A stretch of DNA of 61,105 nt from an uncultured Ignavibacteria bacterium (lineage in GTDB: Bacteria > Bacteroidota > Ignavibacteria > Kapaibacteriales > Kapaibacteriaceae). The stretch is from assembly GCA_903939735.1 (NCBI GenBank), contig CAJAIA010000024.1, positions 1 through 61,105 of the forward strand, given 5' to 3'. Below are positions 45,706 through 53,538 of this stretch, piece by piece. Positions within the stretch are counted from its first letter, which is position 1. Every line of letters starts with the position of its first letter. Position numbers and translations under genes: made by a program. The notes beneath the pieces were generated by a model. That model was not told the origin of the DNA, did not search any database, and saw nothing but the letters and a program-made list of their open reading frames with translations.

Positions 45706-47079
45706 ATGTATACGCGTGTTGTCGTTCTCGTAGCGACGCTACTGATCAGTTGTGCATCTGGATTCGCGCATGTCGGAGGGCACGGGAGTGGGCCGCTCCG
45801 AACATGGCGTTGGAATGATGGAGCGCGGCACCACATGCATGGTAGCTTTCACAGTGTGCGTGATGGTGATGTGGTTGTGGAAGACGCGCAAGGGCGGCTT
45901 CGTGCACTTCCCATGGGGCAGCTGTCTGTAGCTGATCGAGAGGTCGTGCAATCAGCGATCAATCGTCTAGAGGCTCTGCGGGAGCCCATGCGCGTCCAAC
46001 CGGACGCACAGCCAACGGCGACTCTCGCACCTCGCGAACTGCCACATAGGTTGCATCTCCTCGCGATGGGATGTGTGATTGCCGCTGTACTTGGTGCGGC
46101 TGTGTTGGCTACCAAGGTCCTTCGAATGACGTCAGTGCAGCGTAGACTACGTGTGCGTCTCGCTGCGTGTGCGATGCTCGCATGCGTTATGGCACTGGCG
46201 CCGTCGGTCGAGGCAGGACTATCGGCCGTGATGGTAGGGACGGATCCAGCAACCATCGATGCATCGTTCGCACCATTCAAGCCCCGTGTAGCAACTCGAT
46301 GGGATGCGACGTACTTCTACGTCGAGCATGATGGAATGCCCATGGACATGCCTGCGATGAAGGGTATCACGGCGTGGCAGCAACAGGTGCCAATACCACA
46401 GAACTACGTTGGGACAAATGCATGGTCGATACCGCTCATGCCATTGCCGGCATCGAAACCGATATCTCTTGATACGGCTCTGCATACCGGTGCTGTAGCA
46501 CTCGCAGTTAACGGACTTCCCATCTTTAACCCAGAAAACAACCGCGGTGAATTCTCGTATGAGATTGGCGAGCTCGATGCGTTTGGTGGTCATTGTGGTC
46601 GGGCCGACGACTACCACTATCACATTGCTCCGGTACACCTCGCAGAACGTCTTGGGTCTGCGTCCCCGATTGCATGGGCGCTTGACGGATATCCACTCTA
46701 TGCATACAAGGAGCCCGATGGCTCAAACGTAGCTGCTCTCGATGCCAATCTCGGTCACGAGTGGAACGGCGGGTATCACTACCATGCTACGACAACACGT
46801 CCGTACATGCTTGCCGCAATGCGCGGACAGATAACGATCGATAAGGATCAGGTTGTGCCGCAGGCACGTGCTCAATCAGTGCGGCCTTTCCTGCAGCCGC
46901 TGCAAGGCGCTGAGATTACCGATATGCATCAGTGCGATGCGAATCATTACGCGTTGAAGTATTCGCTCAAAGGCAGCGTGTACTGGGTGAACTATCGGTG
47001 GAATGCAGCGAATGCATACACCTATGTGATGGTTGCTCCAGATGGTACCCGTTCGTCAACAAGCTATCAGAGGAAGTAA
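45706..47079 (+). CDS. SHD1-like plus YHYH domain membrane/secreted protein
   Basis: The 457-residue product has a signal peptide (1-21), an SHD1-like domain (about 31-82, TWRWNDGARHHMHGSF and LPMGQLSVADREVV) and a membrane segment (115-139). A second hydrophobic stretch (146-170, ending PSVEA-G) looks like a signal peptide. The YHYH domain follows (about 172-450), with DDYHYHI (301-307) and GGYHYHA (355-361). YHYH proteins are mostly uncharacterised secreted proteins. The architecture looks like two exported proteins fused. A GGGGGG stretch precedes the ATG. It is followed after 5 bases by the DUF1566 protein gene. Confidence 0.75.
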   Translation: MYTRVVVLVATLLISCASGFAHVGGHGSGPLRTWRWNDGARHHMHGSFHSVRDGDVVVEDAQGRLRALPMGQLSVADREVVQSAINRLEALREPMRVQPDAQPTATLAPRELPHRLHLLAMGCVIAAVLGAAVLATKVLRMTSVQRRLRVRLAACAMLACVMALAPSVEAGLSAVMVGTDPATIDASFAPFKPRVATRWDATYFYVEHDGMPMDMPAMKGITAWQQQVPIPQNYVGTNAWSIPLMPLPASKPISLDTALHTGAVALAVNGLPIFNPENNRGEFSYEIGELDAFGGHCGRADDYHYHIAPVHLAERLGSASPIAWALDGYPLYAYKEPDGSNVAALDANLGHEWNGGYHYHATTTRPYMLAAMRGQITIDKDQVVPQARAQSVRPFLQPLQGAEITDMHQCDANHYALKYSLKGSVYWVNYRWNAANAYTYVMVAPDGTRSSTSYQRK

Positions 47080-47084
47080 CAGCC

Positions 47085-48296
47085 ATGAAACAGACACTGC
47101 GAATCCTCTCCCTACTTGCTCTCATGGGTATGTGTGCCGTCTCTGCAGATGCACAGCAAGTACGCAAGTCAATGCTGCGCTTGCCCGATACGGGGCAGAC
47201 GGGCGACTATTCGACCGTACCTGGCGAAGATTCTGATTATCCATCGATGCCGATGGGGTTCACGGTGATGGGGCCCGTTGTGCGCGACACTGTTACGGGG
47301 CTGATGTGGCAACGTGGAGATGGTGGCGAGATGACGTGGGAACAGGCGCGAACCTACTGCGATACGCTCACACTGGCAGGATACACGGATTGGCGACTTG
47401 CACTCGCGCATGAGGCGTTTAGCATTCATGATCTCTCTCATGGAAGCCCAACACTTCCGGAAGTATTTGAACGCACACAAGCTGAGTATTGGTGGTCGAG
47501 CGACACGCTGATTGACGATGGCCGCCGCGTATGGTCTACGAATGCTGGGGGCGGAATCGGACCTCATCCTTTGACGGAGACAATAAGTGCTGGCGGAACA
47601 AAACGCTTTCACGTTCGAGCTGTTCGTGACATAACAGAACCGCAAACGTTGCCATCACATTTCACAGAGCTTCAGGACGAGATTATTATCGATCACCTCA
47701 CTGATCGTACGTGGATGCAGTATTGTCTGGCCGGCACATATACATGGGAAGATGCACTGCGTGCTGCCGACACGCTGAACCACGCCGGATTCTCCGACTG
47801 GCGTGTCCCCAACATGAAAGAGCTGCAGTCCCTCAGCGTTCGATCAATGAAGATGCCAACAAATGATATTCGCTACTTCCCATGTGTGATGCCGACGGGC
47901 ACGTACTGGTCGTCAACAACACTCGTGAACAAGACATTCGCACAGGCATGGGTGATGCAGACAGAGCTCGGGATCGCTACATATGCCGATAAGATCACAG
48001 AGCAGCGTGTGTTGCTCGTGCGAGGTGGAGATCGGCTCGTCTCTGTTGAGCAGGATGATGCAGCATTGTATGAACGTATTAGCGATACACTGCCGTTCCC
48101 TAATCCGACACATGGACGTGTGCGGTTTGGTGGTTCACACGATATCATCCGAGTCTATTCCCCAGCAGGAGTTGAACTTCGATCTGCTTTGTCGACCGAT
48201 GCCATTGATCTAACCGGGCTTGCTACTGGCGTTTACATCGTTTCGCTGACGAATGCATATGGGCCATGCAAGGCGTTTCATGTTCGGAAGTATTGA
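47085..48296 (+). CDS. Secreted DUF1566 (Lcl C-terminal-like) protein with T9SS sorting domain
   Basis: The 403-residue product has a signal peptide (1-23, ending SADA). Two DUF1566-type repeats follow, each with D-x-x-T-x-L-x-W/M-x-x-x and GYTDWRLA or GFSDWRVPNMKEL; this lectin-like fold occurs in surface adhesins. The last 65 residues (FPNPTHGRVRF to AFHVRKY, with LATGVYIVSL) form a T9SS type A sorting domain. ATG 47085 is chosen because the signal peptide begins there; the frame is open further upstream inside the YHYH gene. Confidence 0.8.
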   Translation: MKQTLRILSLLALMGMCAVSADAQQVRKSMLRLPDTGQTGDYSTVPGEDSDYPSMPMGFTVMGPVVRDTVTGLMWQRGDGGEMTWEQARTYCDTLTLAGYTDWRLALAHEAFSIHDLSHGSPTLPEVFERTQAEYWWSSDTLIDDGRRVWSTNAGGGIGPHPLTETISAGGTKRFHVRAVRDITEPQTLPSHFTELQDEIIIDHLTDRTWMQYCLAGTYTWEDALRAADTLNHAGFSDWRVPNMKELQSLSVRSMKMPTNDIRYFPCVMPTGTYWSSTTLVNKTFAQAWVMQTELGIATYADKITEQRVLLVRGGDRLVSVEQDDAALYERISDTLPFPNPTHGRVRFGGSHDIIRVYSPAGVELRSALSTDAIDLTGLATGVYIVSLTNAYGPCKAFHVRKY

Positions 48297-48439
48297 TGCG
48301 AACACCGTCGTTCTGTGGGCGGCGATTGCCCCACCACTACCGCAATAGATGTGATGGATCGCGCTGGGAGTGTGGATTGCCTTCGGAACTCCAATCGGAT
48401 CGCATGTGCGACACGCATGTCGTAAACGTCCGATAGTGC

Positions 48440-48447
48440 TATATTCG
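48440..48447 (+). promoter_or_regulatory. TATATTCG -7-like element upstream of the PEGA lipoprotein
   Basis: The octamer is identical to the one before the met leader and lies 42 bases upstream of the ATG. Confidence 0.4.
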
Positions 48448-48489
48448 ATCCGGATTGTGAAGTATTTCCACGTAGTAATAGGAGTCGAC

Positions 48490-48843
48490 ATGTCAACACG
48501 TTTTGTACGAATCATTGCGAGCGTGCTGCTCGTTTCATTTGTGATGATCGGATGCTCGAGCACAACGCTCATTACATCGGATCCTCCTGGAGCGAAGCTC
48601 TCCATCAATGGCGTGTCTGTCGGCAAGACACCATATACGCACTCTGACACGCGTATCGTTGGTTCAACGCTGATGATCAAGTTGGAAAAGGATGGCTACG
48701 AGCCCCTTAACACAATGATCTCACGTGATGAGCGCGTTGATGTTGGTGCAATCATCGGTGGTTTGTTTGTGCTCGTCCCGTTCCTCTGGACGATGCAATA
48801 CAACCCGCAGCACAGCTATGAGTTGTCGCCGCTGAAGAAGTAA
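48490..48843 (+). CDS. PEGA domain lipoprotein
   Basis: The 117-residue product has a lipoprotein signal (lipobox VMIGC, Cys22) and a PEGA domain (about 29-75), with TSDPPGAKLSINGVSVGKTPY and KDGYEPL. PEGA domains are found in surface-layer and envelope proteins, where they are thought to bind carbohydrate or anchor structures. A hydrophobic segment near the C-terminus (AIIGGLFVLVPFLW) resembles the transmembrane tail of small envelope stress lipoproteins. AGGAG lies 6 bases before the ATG. Confidence 0.75.
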   Translation: MSTRFVRIIASVLLVSFVMIGCSSTTLITSDPPGAKLSINGVSVGKTPYTHSDTRIVGSTLMIKLEKDGYEPLNTMISRDERVDVGAIIGGLFVLVPFLWTMQYNPQHSYELSPLKK

Positions 48844-48844
48844 G

Positions 48845-48930
48845 ACGACTGAGACGATTGAGACGATTGAGACGGTGAGACGATTGAGATGGTTGAGACC
48901 GTCTCTCTGTCTCACCGTCTCTCTTTCTCT
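48845..48930. repeat. Short tandem repeats with inverted copy
   Basis: The segment begins with units of the form GAGACGATT (with GAGACGACT, GAGACGGT and GAGATGGTT variants) and ends with their complement. GAGACGGTGAGAC (48869-48881) and GTCTCACCGTCTC (48909-48921) form a perfect 13-bp inverted repeat followed by TCTTTCT. It may serve as terminator of the PEGA gene. It lies directly beside tRNA-Arg. Confidence 0.6.
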
Positions 48931-48940
48931 ACCACATTTG

Positions 48941-49014
48941 CGGCCTCGAGAGGAATCGAACCTCCGACCCACGCTTTAGGAAAGCGTCGCTCTATCCGAC
49001 TGAGCTACGAGGCC
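48941..49014 (-). tRNA. tRNA-Arg (anticodon CCU)
   Basis: The minus strand folds into a 74-base tRNA. The acceptor is GGCCTCG/CGAGGCC with discriminator G, and the D-arm is GCTCAGTCGGATAGAGC. The anticodon stem ACGCT/AGCGT has loop TTCCTAA (anticodon CCT), and the T-arm is TCGGAGGTTCGATTCCTCTCGA. CCA is not encoded. It reads the AGG codon. Confidence 0.95.
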
Positions 49015-49031
49015 GTGTCGCGAATGCGACG

Positions 49032-49496
49032 TTAATTGACGGAATCGCTACCGAGCAGTGAAATGCGGTTGCCCGTGGGCAGGAGCGGATTCTGATTCAT
49101 GATGTACGCAGTGATGAGCGACTTCATTTCATGCGCTCCCACGTGACGTTCATGCCCCATCACAACTGCGCGCTCGAGCAGGTTCTCAACGTCCTCAGAC
49201 GTTAAGAAGCCGTGCTCGTGATAGGTGAGCAGCATGCCCCATGCATCGGGTGATACCAGTTCGCGCTCAATGCCATGCAGAATGCGGAAGCCGTCGTGAT
49301 TAAGATCTTCGAGTTCATCGCGATCTGCGCGACGTTCAAGCATCCATGAAATCGCTGCAGCGATTTCCGAATCAGTGTACCCTTGATCGTGCAATGGTCG
49401 TGTGTCGATCGATGCAAGCGCTGCGCCCGCCATGTGGCCGGTAATCAGATCAGCGATGATGTCGAGTACACGTTCAACAGAGTACTGAGTGTTCAT
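49032..49496 (-). CDS. DUF494 (Smg) family protein
   Basis: The 154-residue product starts MNTQYSVERVLDIIADLI, and GYTDSEIAAAISWMLERRAD, then EDVENLLERAVV, follow the pattern of the DUF494/Smg family (small helical proteins, role not established). The C-terminal MLLTYHEHGFLTSEDVE is characteristic. Upstream frame extension to 49628 has no family similarity and overlaps ybeY. It follows ybeY after 13 bases, and tRNA-Arg lies downstream on the same strand. Confidence 0.75.
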   Translation of the reverse strand: MNTQYSVERVLDIIADLITGHMAGAALASIDTRPLHDQGYTDSEIAAAISWMLERRADRDELEDLNHDGFRILHGIERELVSPDAWGMLLTYHEHGFLTSEDVENLLERAVVMGHERHVGAHEMKSLITAYIMNQNPLLPTGNRISLLGSDSVN

Positions 49497-49509
49497 AGGC
49501 AGGGGGTGG

Positions 49510-49923
49510 TTATCCAGCGGTGATAAACTTACTCTCGAGCTTATGCATCGCTGCACGATCTTCGAGCGTGGCATCGTCGTACCCGAGCATATGTAATGCC
49601 CCGTGTACTGCAAGCCGACAGAGTTCATTGACGACGGTCACGCCGTATTCGTTTGCTTGACGTCTGGCGGTTTCCAACGAGACGTAGATCTCACCGTACA
49701 ACGGTTGCTCATCAAGCGGGAAGGTGATGACATCTGTAGCGTAATCATGCTGGAGATATTGCTTGTTCAATGTCCGAATGCGTCGATCCGACAATAGAAT
49801 GATGTCGATCTTGGCGTGCTTGACTTTATGAGACTTCAAGCAAGCATCGACAGACGCAATCATTTCGGCGCGACCACGATAGCGGGCGCCAGAGGCATTC
49901 GTAATGCTAACGGTTCGTGCCAT
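49510..49923 (-). CDS. ybeY: Endoribonuclease YbeY (rRNA maturation factor)
   Basis: YbeY is a metal-dependent RNase for 16S rRNA 3' maturation and ribosome quality control. The 137-residue product has DYATDVITFP and the zinc motif HGALHMLGYDD. The usual third His (GYDH) is Asp, as I recall for Bacteroidota YbeY proteins. ATG 49923 is preceded by AAGG. Confidence 0.9.
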   Translation of the reverse strand: MARTVSITNASGARYRGRAEMIASVDACLKSHKVKHAKIDIILLSDRRIRTLNKQYLQHDYATDVITFPLDEQPLYGEIYVSLETARRQANEYGVTVVNELCRLAVHGALHMLGYDDATLEDRAAMHKLESKFITAG

Positions 49924-49924
49924 G

Positions 49925-50350
49925 TTACCCTTCAAGGAGTCCGTCGGCCAGCGACAGCTGTAGCGCTGCCAAGAGCGCGGCGGGATTGATCTCGGTGAGG
50001 TCAGCGCGCAGGAGCGACGCGTGGATGTTGGCGAATTGCGACACAGTGCCTGTTCGCCCTACAACCAGACTCGAAAAACGCTCCTGATGCGTTGCGAGGA
50101 ACATTATCTCGTCGGGTTCGATCGAGAGGATGCCCGTTACGTTGTGCAATTCAATGTAGCCCTGCGGGGTTTGCGCCGTAACGATCGTGCATGGATGCCC
50201 ATCGATCACCACATCGGTCGTGATGGTCATGACAACTGCACGCGCCCCATTCGGTGCGGAGATGCTCCACGTCCAGGACGTGGCTGTACGTTGTTCGGGA
50301 GCTCCGAGCCGTTCAGTGCATTGGTCGATCTGCGTTGGGCCAACAGTCAT
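49925..50350 (-). CDS. Conserved hypothetical protein upstream of ybeY
   Basis: The 141-residue product has no signal peptide or membrane segment. Its first half is predicted beta-rich (SWTWSISAPNGARAVVMTITTDVVIDG) and its second half helical (NPAALLAALQLSLADGLLEG). I recognise no domain. It ends one base before the ybeY ATG, so it is probably in the ybeY operon. Confidence 0.55.
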   Translation of the reverse strand: MTVGPTQIDQCTERLGAPEQRTATSWTWSISAPNGARAVVMTITTDVVIDGHPCTIVTAQTPQGYIELHNVTGILSIEPDEIMFLATHQERFSSLVVGRTGTVSQFANIHASLLRADLTEINPAALLAALQLSLADGLLEG

Positions 50351-50359
50351 AGCGGAAAA

Positions 50360-51043
50360 CTACGAAATCCCATTGTCCTTTACCTTCCAGAGTTGCCACC
50401 ACGGAGTACCTGGGGAAACGTGGTGCTCGGTGTGATACCCAAAGAAGTAGCACGAGATCAACGCCCACACGTGATTTGCTGATTGCGATCTCGCATTGTG
50501 GGGCATGCCTGCAGTATGGGGCTTACGGTGCGGACGATACGTGCCGAAGTAGAAGAGTTGGAATGATCCCATGAAGGCCGGCACAATCCAGAACCACCAG
50601 AGGGACGCTGCAGGTACCCACACGTTGAGAACGTTGTAGGCAGCGCCCATAACAACGATCTGCCACACCGTAGCATAGCGCCACATAAAGGTGAGGTACC
50701 ACACAACAAGATTGTTCGACCGGTGATAGTCGGGATCGTCATTATCGTCGGCTGGATGTGCGTGATGCATGTGGTGGTTGACGACGAGTCGCGGATACCA
50801 GAGTCCGGCATAGAGGAACGACGCTATTCCGCCGATGATCGCATTTAACCGGGGACGACCAGGTGCCACCGTACCGTGAATGGCATCATGTGCCGTAATG
50901 AAGAGTCCGGTCGACAGGTACGCCTGCAACGCGATATGTGCATAGGTCAGGGGGCTTGCAATGTCGACCGTGACCTGCACGAGCAGATAGGTGACGTGTG
51001 CAATCCATGACAGGCAAATGACGGCGGCGAGAAGTAGACCCAT
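50360..51043 (-). CDS. Membrane fatty-acid-hydroxylase/desaturase-like protein, CrtW-type beta-carotene ketolase candidate
   Basis: The 227-residue membrane protein has the three His clusters of di-iron membrane oxygenases: HDAIH, HHMHH and HTEHH (FGYHTEHHVSPGTPWWQL). AHDAIHGTVAPGRPRLNAIIG and YAGLWYPRLVVNHHMHH are especially close to CrtW ketolases, which add keto groups to beta-carotene; fatty-acid desaturase remains possible. No other carotenoid gene is in the window. ATG 51043 starts the first membrane segment; the open frame further up overlaps the divergent gene. Confidence 0.7.
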   Translation of the reverse strand: MGLLLAAVICLSWIAHVTYLLVQVTVDIASPLTYAHIALQAYLSTGLFITAHDAIHGTVAPGRPRLNAIIGGIASFLYAGLWYPRLVVNHHMHHAHPADDNDDPDYHRSNNLVVWYLTFMWRYATVWQIVVMGAAYNVLNVWVPAASLWWFWIVPAFMGSFQLFYFGTYRPHRKPHTAGMPHNARSQSANHVWALISCYFFGYHTEHHVSPGTPWWQLWKVKDNGIS

Positions 51044-51063
51044 GAAGTGCAATATGCAGGTTG

Positions 51064-51071
51064 TAAGTTCG
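51064..51071 (+). promoter_or_regulatory. TAAGTTCG -7-like element
   Basis: This one-base variant of TAnnTTTG lies 14 bases before the ATG at 51086, in the 42-base divergent gap with the CrtW-like gene. Confidence 0.35.
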
Positions 51072-51085
51072 TACGACAACGCCGT

Positions 51086-52348
51086 ATGAAAACTCTTCGT
51101 TCCGTACTCCTCCTCATGATCCTTGCGCCGGCGATGGCGTTCGGACAGAAACTCATGATCCAGATGGATCTTGAGCAGACGAATCATCTGAAGGCCTACG
51201 GCATTGTCTACTGGATCCTCACCAAGGATCAACCTGTTGATTGGCTCTTGAACTACCGCGGTGGTTCGTTTATGACCGACTACACGGAGGCGATCGCTGC
51301 AGAATGTCGCATTCGTGGTGTTGCCTTTGAGGCACTCGACGGCGCTTCAGCGGCCGGTGTCTACGCATCTGTGCAGGCAGAGAAGAGCAATACAGAAGTG
51401 GTGCGCCTCGAAAAGCCCCCTCGCATCGCGGTATACGCTCCACCTGGGTTCCGTCCGTGGGACGATGCTGTAACGCTCGTCATGGAGTATGCCGAGGTCA
51501 AATACGAAAAGCTCTGGGATGAAGAGGTGATGCAGGGTCGACTCAAAGAGTTCGACTGGCTACACCTGCATCACGAGGATTTCACTGGGCAGCATGGAAA
51601 GTTCTATGCGAGCTCTGCCGGTGAATCATGGTATATCCAGCAGGTTGCATTGCTCGAAAAAACAGCCCGTAAGCTTGGATACCAAAAAGTGAGTGAGCTC
51701 AAGAAGGCCGTTGTTGAGACGATCCGTGAGTTCGTTGCCAACGGCGGATTCATGTTCGCGATGTGTAGCGCTACGGACACCTACGATGTAACCCTCGCGG
51801 CTGCAAACATTGATATCTGCGATGTGATCTACGACGGTGATCCAGCCGACCGCGATGCAAATCAGAAGCTTGACTTCTCCCGCACATTTGCGTTTGAGAA
51901 TTTCAAACTGGTGATGAATCCGCTGCAGTATGAGTACAGCGATATTGACGTTGATGCCAATATGATCCTGCAGACAGAGTCGAGCGACTACTTTACGCTG
52001 TTCGACTTCTCAGCGAAGTACGATCCCGTCCCGACTATGCTCACGCAGTGCCATGTGAATGTTGTGAAGGGCTTTCTTGGACAGACCACGGCCTATCACA
52101 AGGGCATCATCAAGAAGTCTGTGACAGTGCTCGCTGAACGTGATGGAACCGACCAAGTGCGCTATATCCACGGCAACGTCGGACGCGGTACGTTCACGTG
52201 GTATGGTGGGCACGACCCCGAAGACTACCGCCACGCCGTCGGCGACCCGCCAACAGATCTGGCGCTGCATCCAACATCACCCGGCTACCGGTTGATCTTG
52301 AACAACATCCTGTTTCCTGCCGCAAAAAAAAAGAAGCAGAAGACGTAG
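51086..52348 (+). CDS. Exported protein of the family often labelled asparagine synthetase B
   Basis: The 420-residue product has a signal peptide (1-19, ending AMAFG) and the start KLMIQMDLEQTNHLKAYGI. I recall this pattern from Bacteroidota proteins that databases label asparagine synthetase B. I see no synthetase ATP-binding motif, and an exported protein cannot use cytosolic ATP, so that name is probably wrong. VYWILTKDQPVDWLLNYRGG, LHLHHEDFTGQHGKFY, MFAMCSATDT and TWYGGHDPEDY suggest a glutamine-amidotransferase-like fold, as in ThuA or BPL_N proteins. The tail is Lys-rich (AAKKKKQKT). Confidence 0.7.
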   Translation: MKTLRSVLLLMILAPAMAFGQKLMIQMDLEQTNHLKAYGIVYWILTKDQPVDWLLNYRGGSFMTDYTEAIAAECRIRGVAFEALDGASAAGVYASVQAEKSNTEVVRLEKPPRIAVYAPPGFRPWDDAVTLVMEYAEVKYEKLWDEEVMQGRLKEFDWLHLHHEDFTGQHGKFYASSAGESWYIQQVALLEKTARKLGYQKVSELKKAVVETIREFVANGGFMFAMCSATDTYDVTLAAANIDICDVIYDGDPADRDANQKLDFSRTFAFENFKLVMNPLQYEYSDIDVDANMILQTESSDYFTLFDFSAKYDPVPTMLTQCHVNVVKGFLGQTTAYHKGIIKKSVTVLAERDGTDQVRYIHGNVGRGTFTWYGGHDPEDYRHAVGDPPTDLALHPTSPGYRLILNNILFPAAKKKKQKT

Positions 52349-52380
52349 AGGTGCGCGCCGGGTACTGACTGCCGCTGCGA

Positions 52381-53538
52381 TCAGTCTCCGCGTTGGACCA
52401 TCGCCCCGAGTACGGCAGAAGCCCCTTGCACAAGAATCTTCTCCGTTGCGATCCATGCTGGCGCGTCGATGATTTCTGCGGTCCCATTCTCGATTGTCCC
52501 AACCTGTACTTCACGTCGTACGCAGGCTGTTGGGCTTCCGGTGAAGATCCACGACTTCCCGTCGAACTGCACAACTGCATGCTCTGGCACAACCCACGAC
52601 ATGCGCGGTTCGGACTGTACCACTGCGGTGAGCGTTGTACCTGGAACGATCGTCGGATCTGGTTGGCGCAGATGCGCATGTACAGCAAGCGTGCGATCGG
52701 GACGTACGTCCTTGCCGATCAGATGGATGTAGGCTTCACGCTGCACTTGTGGTGCATCTGTGAGCGAGACCAGCACCGATTGGTCGACGCGGAGCTTCTG
52801 AATGTCACGCTCGTACACCGAGAGCTCGATGTGCATGTGTGATGGGTCGACGAGTTCCAGCATCACTGTATTCGGTGAAGCAAACACGCCGTTGTTCACG
52901 CGAACACTCGTGACATACCCACTGATCGGAGCAGGAACCTTGATCGAGCGGGAGATCGATCCAACGGTGAGCGTGCGTGCGTTGATATGCACAAGTGCCA
53001 GCTGCTCGGAGAGCGCTTTGTATTTGGCACGGAGTGTTTGCACATCAGACGTTGCTGCTTCGAGACGCTTGCGTGCGTTGATTGAATCCGTGGACAGACG
53101 CGACTGTCGAGCAAACTCAAGTTCCGCTGCCTGGAGCTGGGCACCGGTTGATATATAGTCTTGCTGAATACGGATGAACTCAGGGTTCTCCAACGAAAGA
53201 AGTGTTTGACCTTTCTTGACCGATGATCCGGGCAATGCCGTCAGGTTCGTCACCGTTCCGCCGTACGGATTCGTGATCGAGAATGCATACTGAGGGGGTA
53301 CATGTACCATGCCGGTCACGCGTAGTGCTGTTGTTCGCTCGGCCTTCACCGCAGCAGCAAATGCAAGGGTCGTATGCGAGCGTTGTTCGCTCGTCAGTCG
53401 CACGGTGTCGCCACATACCTCGGCAGCCGGCGCCGCCTGTTGCTCTGGCGTTTGTGTGCACGAGCTCACAATGCCCCAAGCAAATGCAACGAAGCAAAGT
53501 GAGCGAAATGTATGATGTGATGCTATGTGCGAGATCAT
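52381..53538 (-). CDS. RND efflux periplasmic adaptor (CzcB/CusB family) lipoprotein
   Basis: The 385-residue product has a lipobox (VSSC, Cys27). A barrel-sandwich/lipoyl half (SITNPYGGTVTNLTALPGSSVKKGQTL), a coiled-coil hairpin (about 120-190), the returning lipoyl half (IKVPAPISGYVTSVRVNNGVFA) and a beta-barrel domain follow. It bridges the inner-membrane pump and the outer-membrane channel. It starts inside the stop codon of the pump gene (ATGA), so it is the last gene of the metal-efflux operon. Confidence 0.88.
   Translation of the reverse strand: MISHIASHHTFRSLCFVAFAWGIVSSCTQTPEQQAAPAAEVCGDTVRLTSEQRSHTTLAFAAAVKAERTTALRVTGMVHVPPQYAFSITNPYGGTVTNLTALPGSSVKKGQTLLSLENPEFIRIQQDYISTGAQLQAAELEFARQSRLSTDSINARKRLEAATSDVQTLRAKYKALSEQLALVHINARTLTVGSISRSIKVPAPISGYVTSVRVNNGVFASPNTVMLELVDPSHMHIELSVYERDIQKLRVDQSVLVSLTDAPQVQREAYIHLIGKDVRPDRTLAVHAHLRQPDPTIVPGTTLTAVVQSEPRMSWVVPEHAVVQFDGKSWIFTGSPTACVRREVQVGTIENGTAEIIDAPAWIATEKILVQGASAVLGAMVQRGD

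Noticed and set aside
48845-48930. CRISPR array
   Set aside because: Units are 8-9 bases, contiguous, without spacers of constant length, and no cas gene is nearby.
48941-49020. Integration site of a mobile element at tRNA-Arg(CCU)
   Set aside because: No integrase, no duplicated tRNA 3' end and no foreign-looking genes in the flanks.
49510-49923. YbeY inactivated by loss of the third zinc ligand
   Set aside because: The Asp at this position is, as I recall, the normal residue in Bacteroidota YbeY proteins, so it is a lineage variant.
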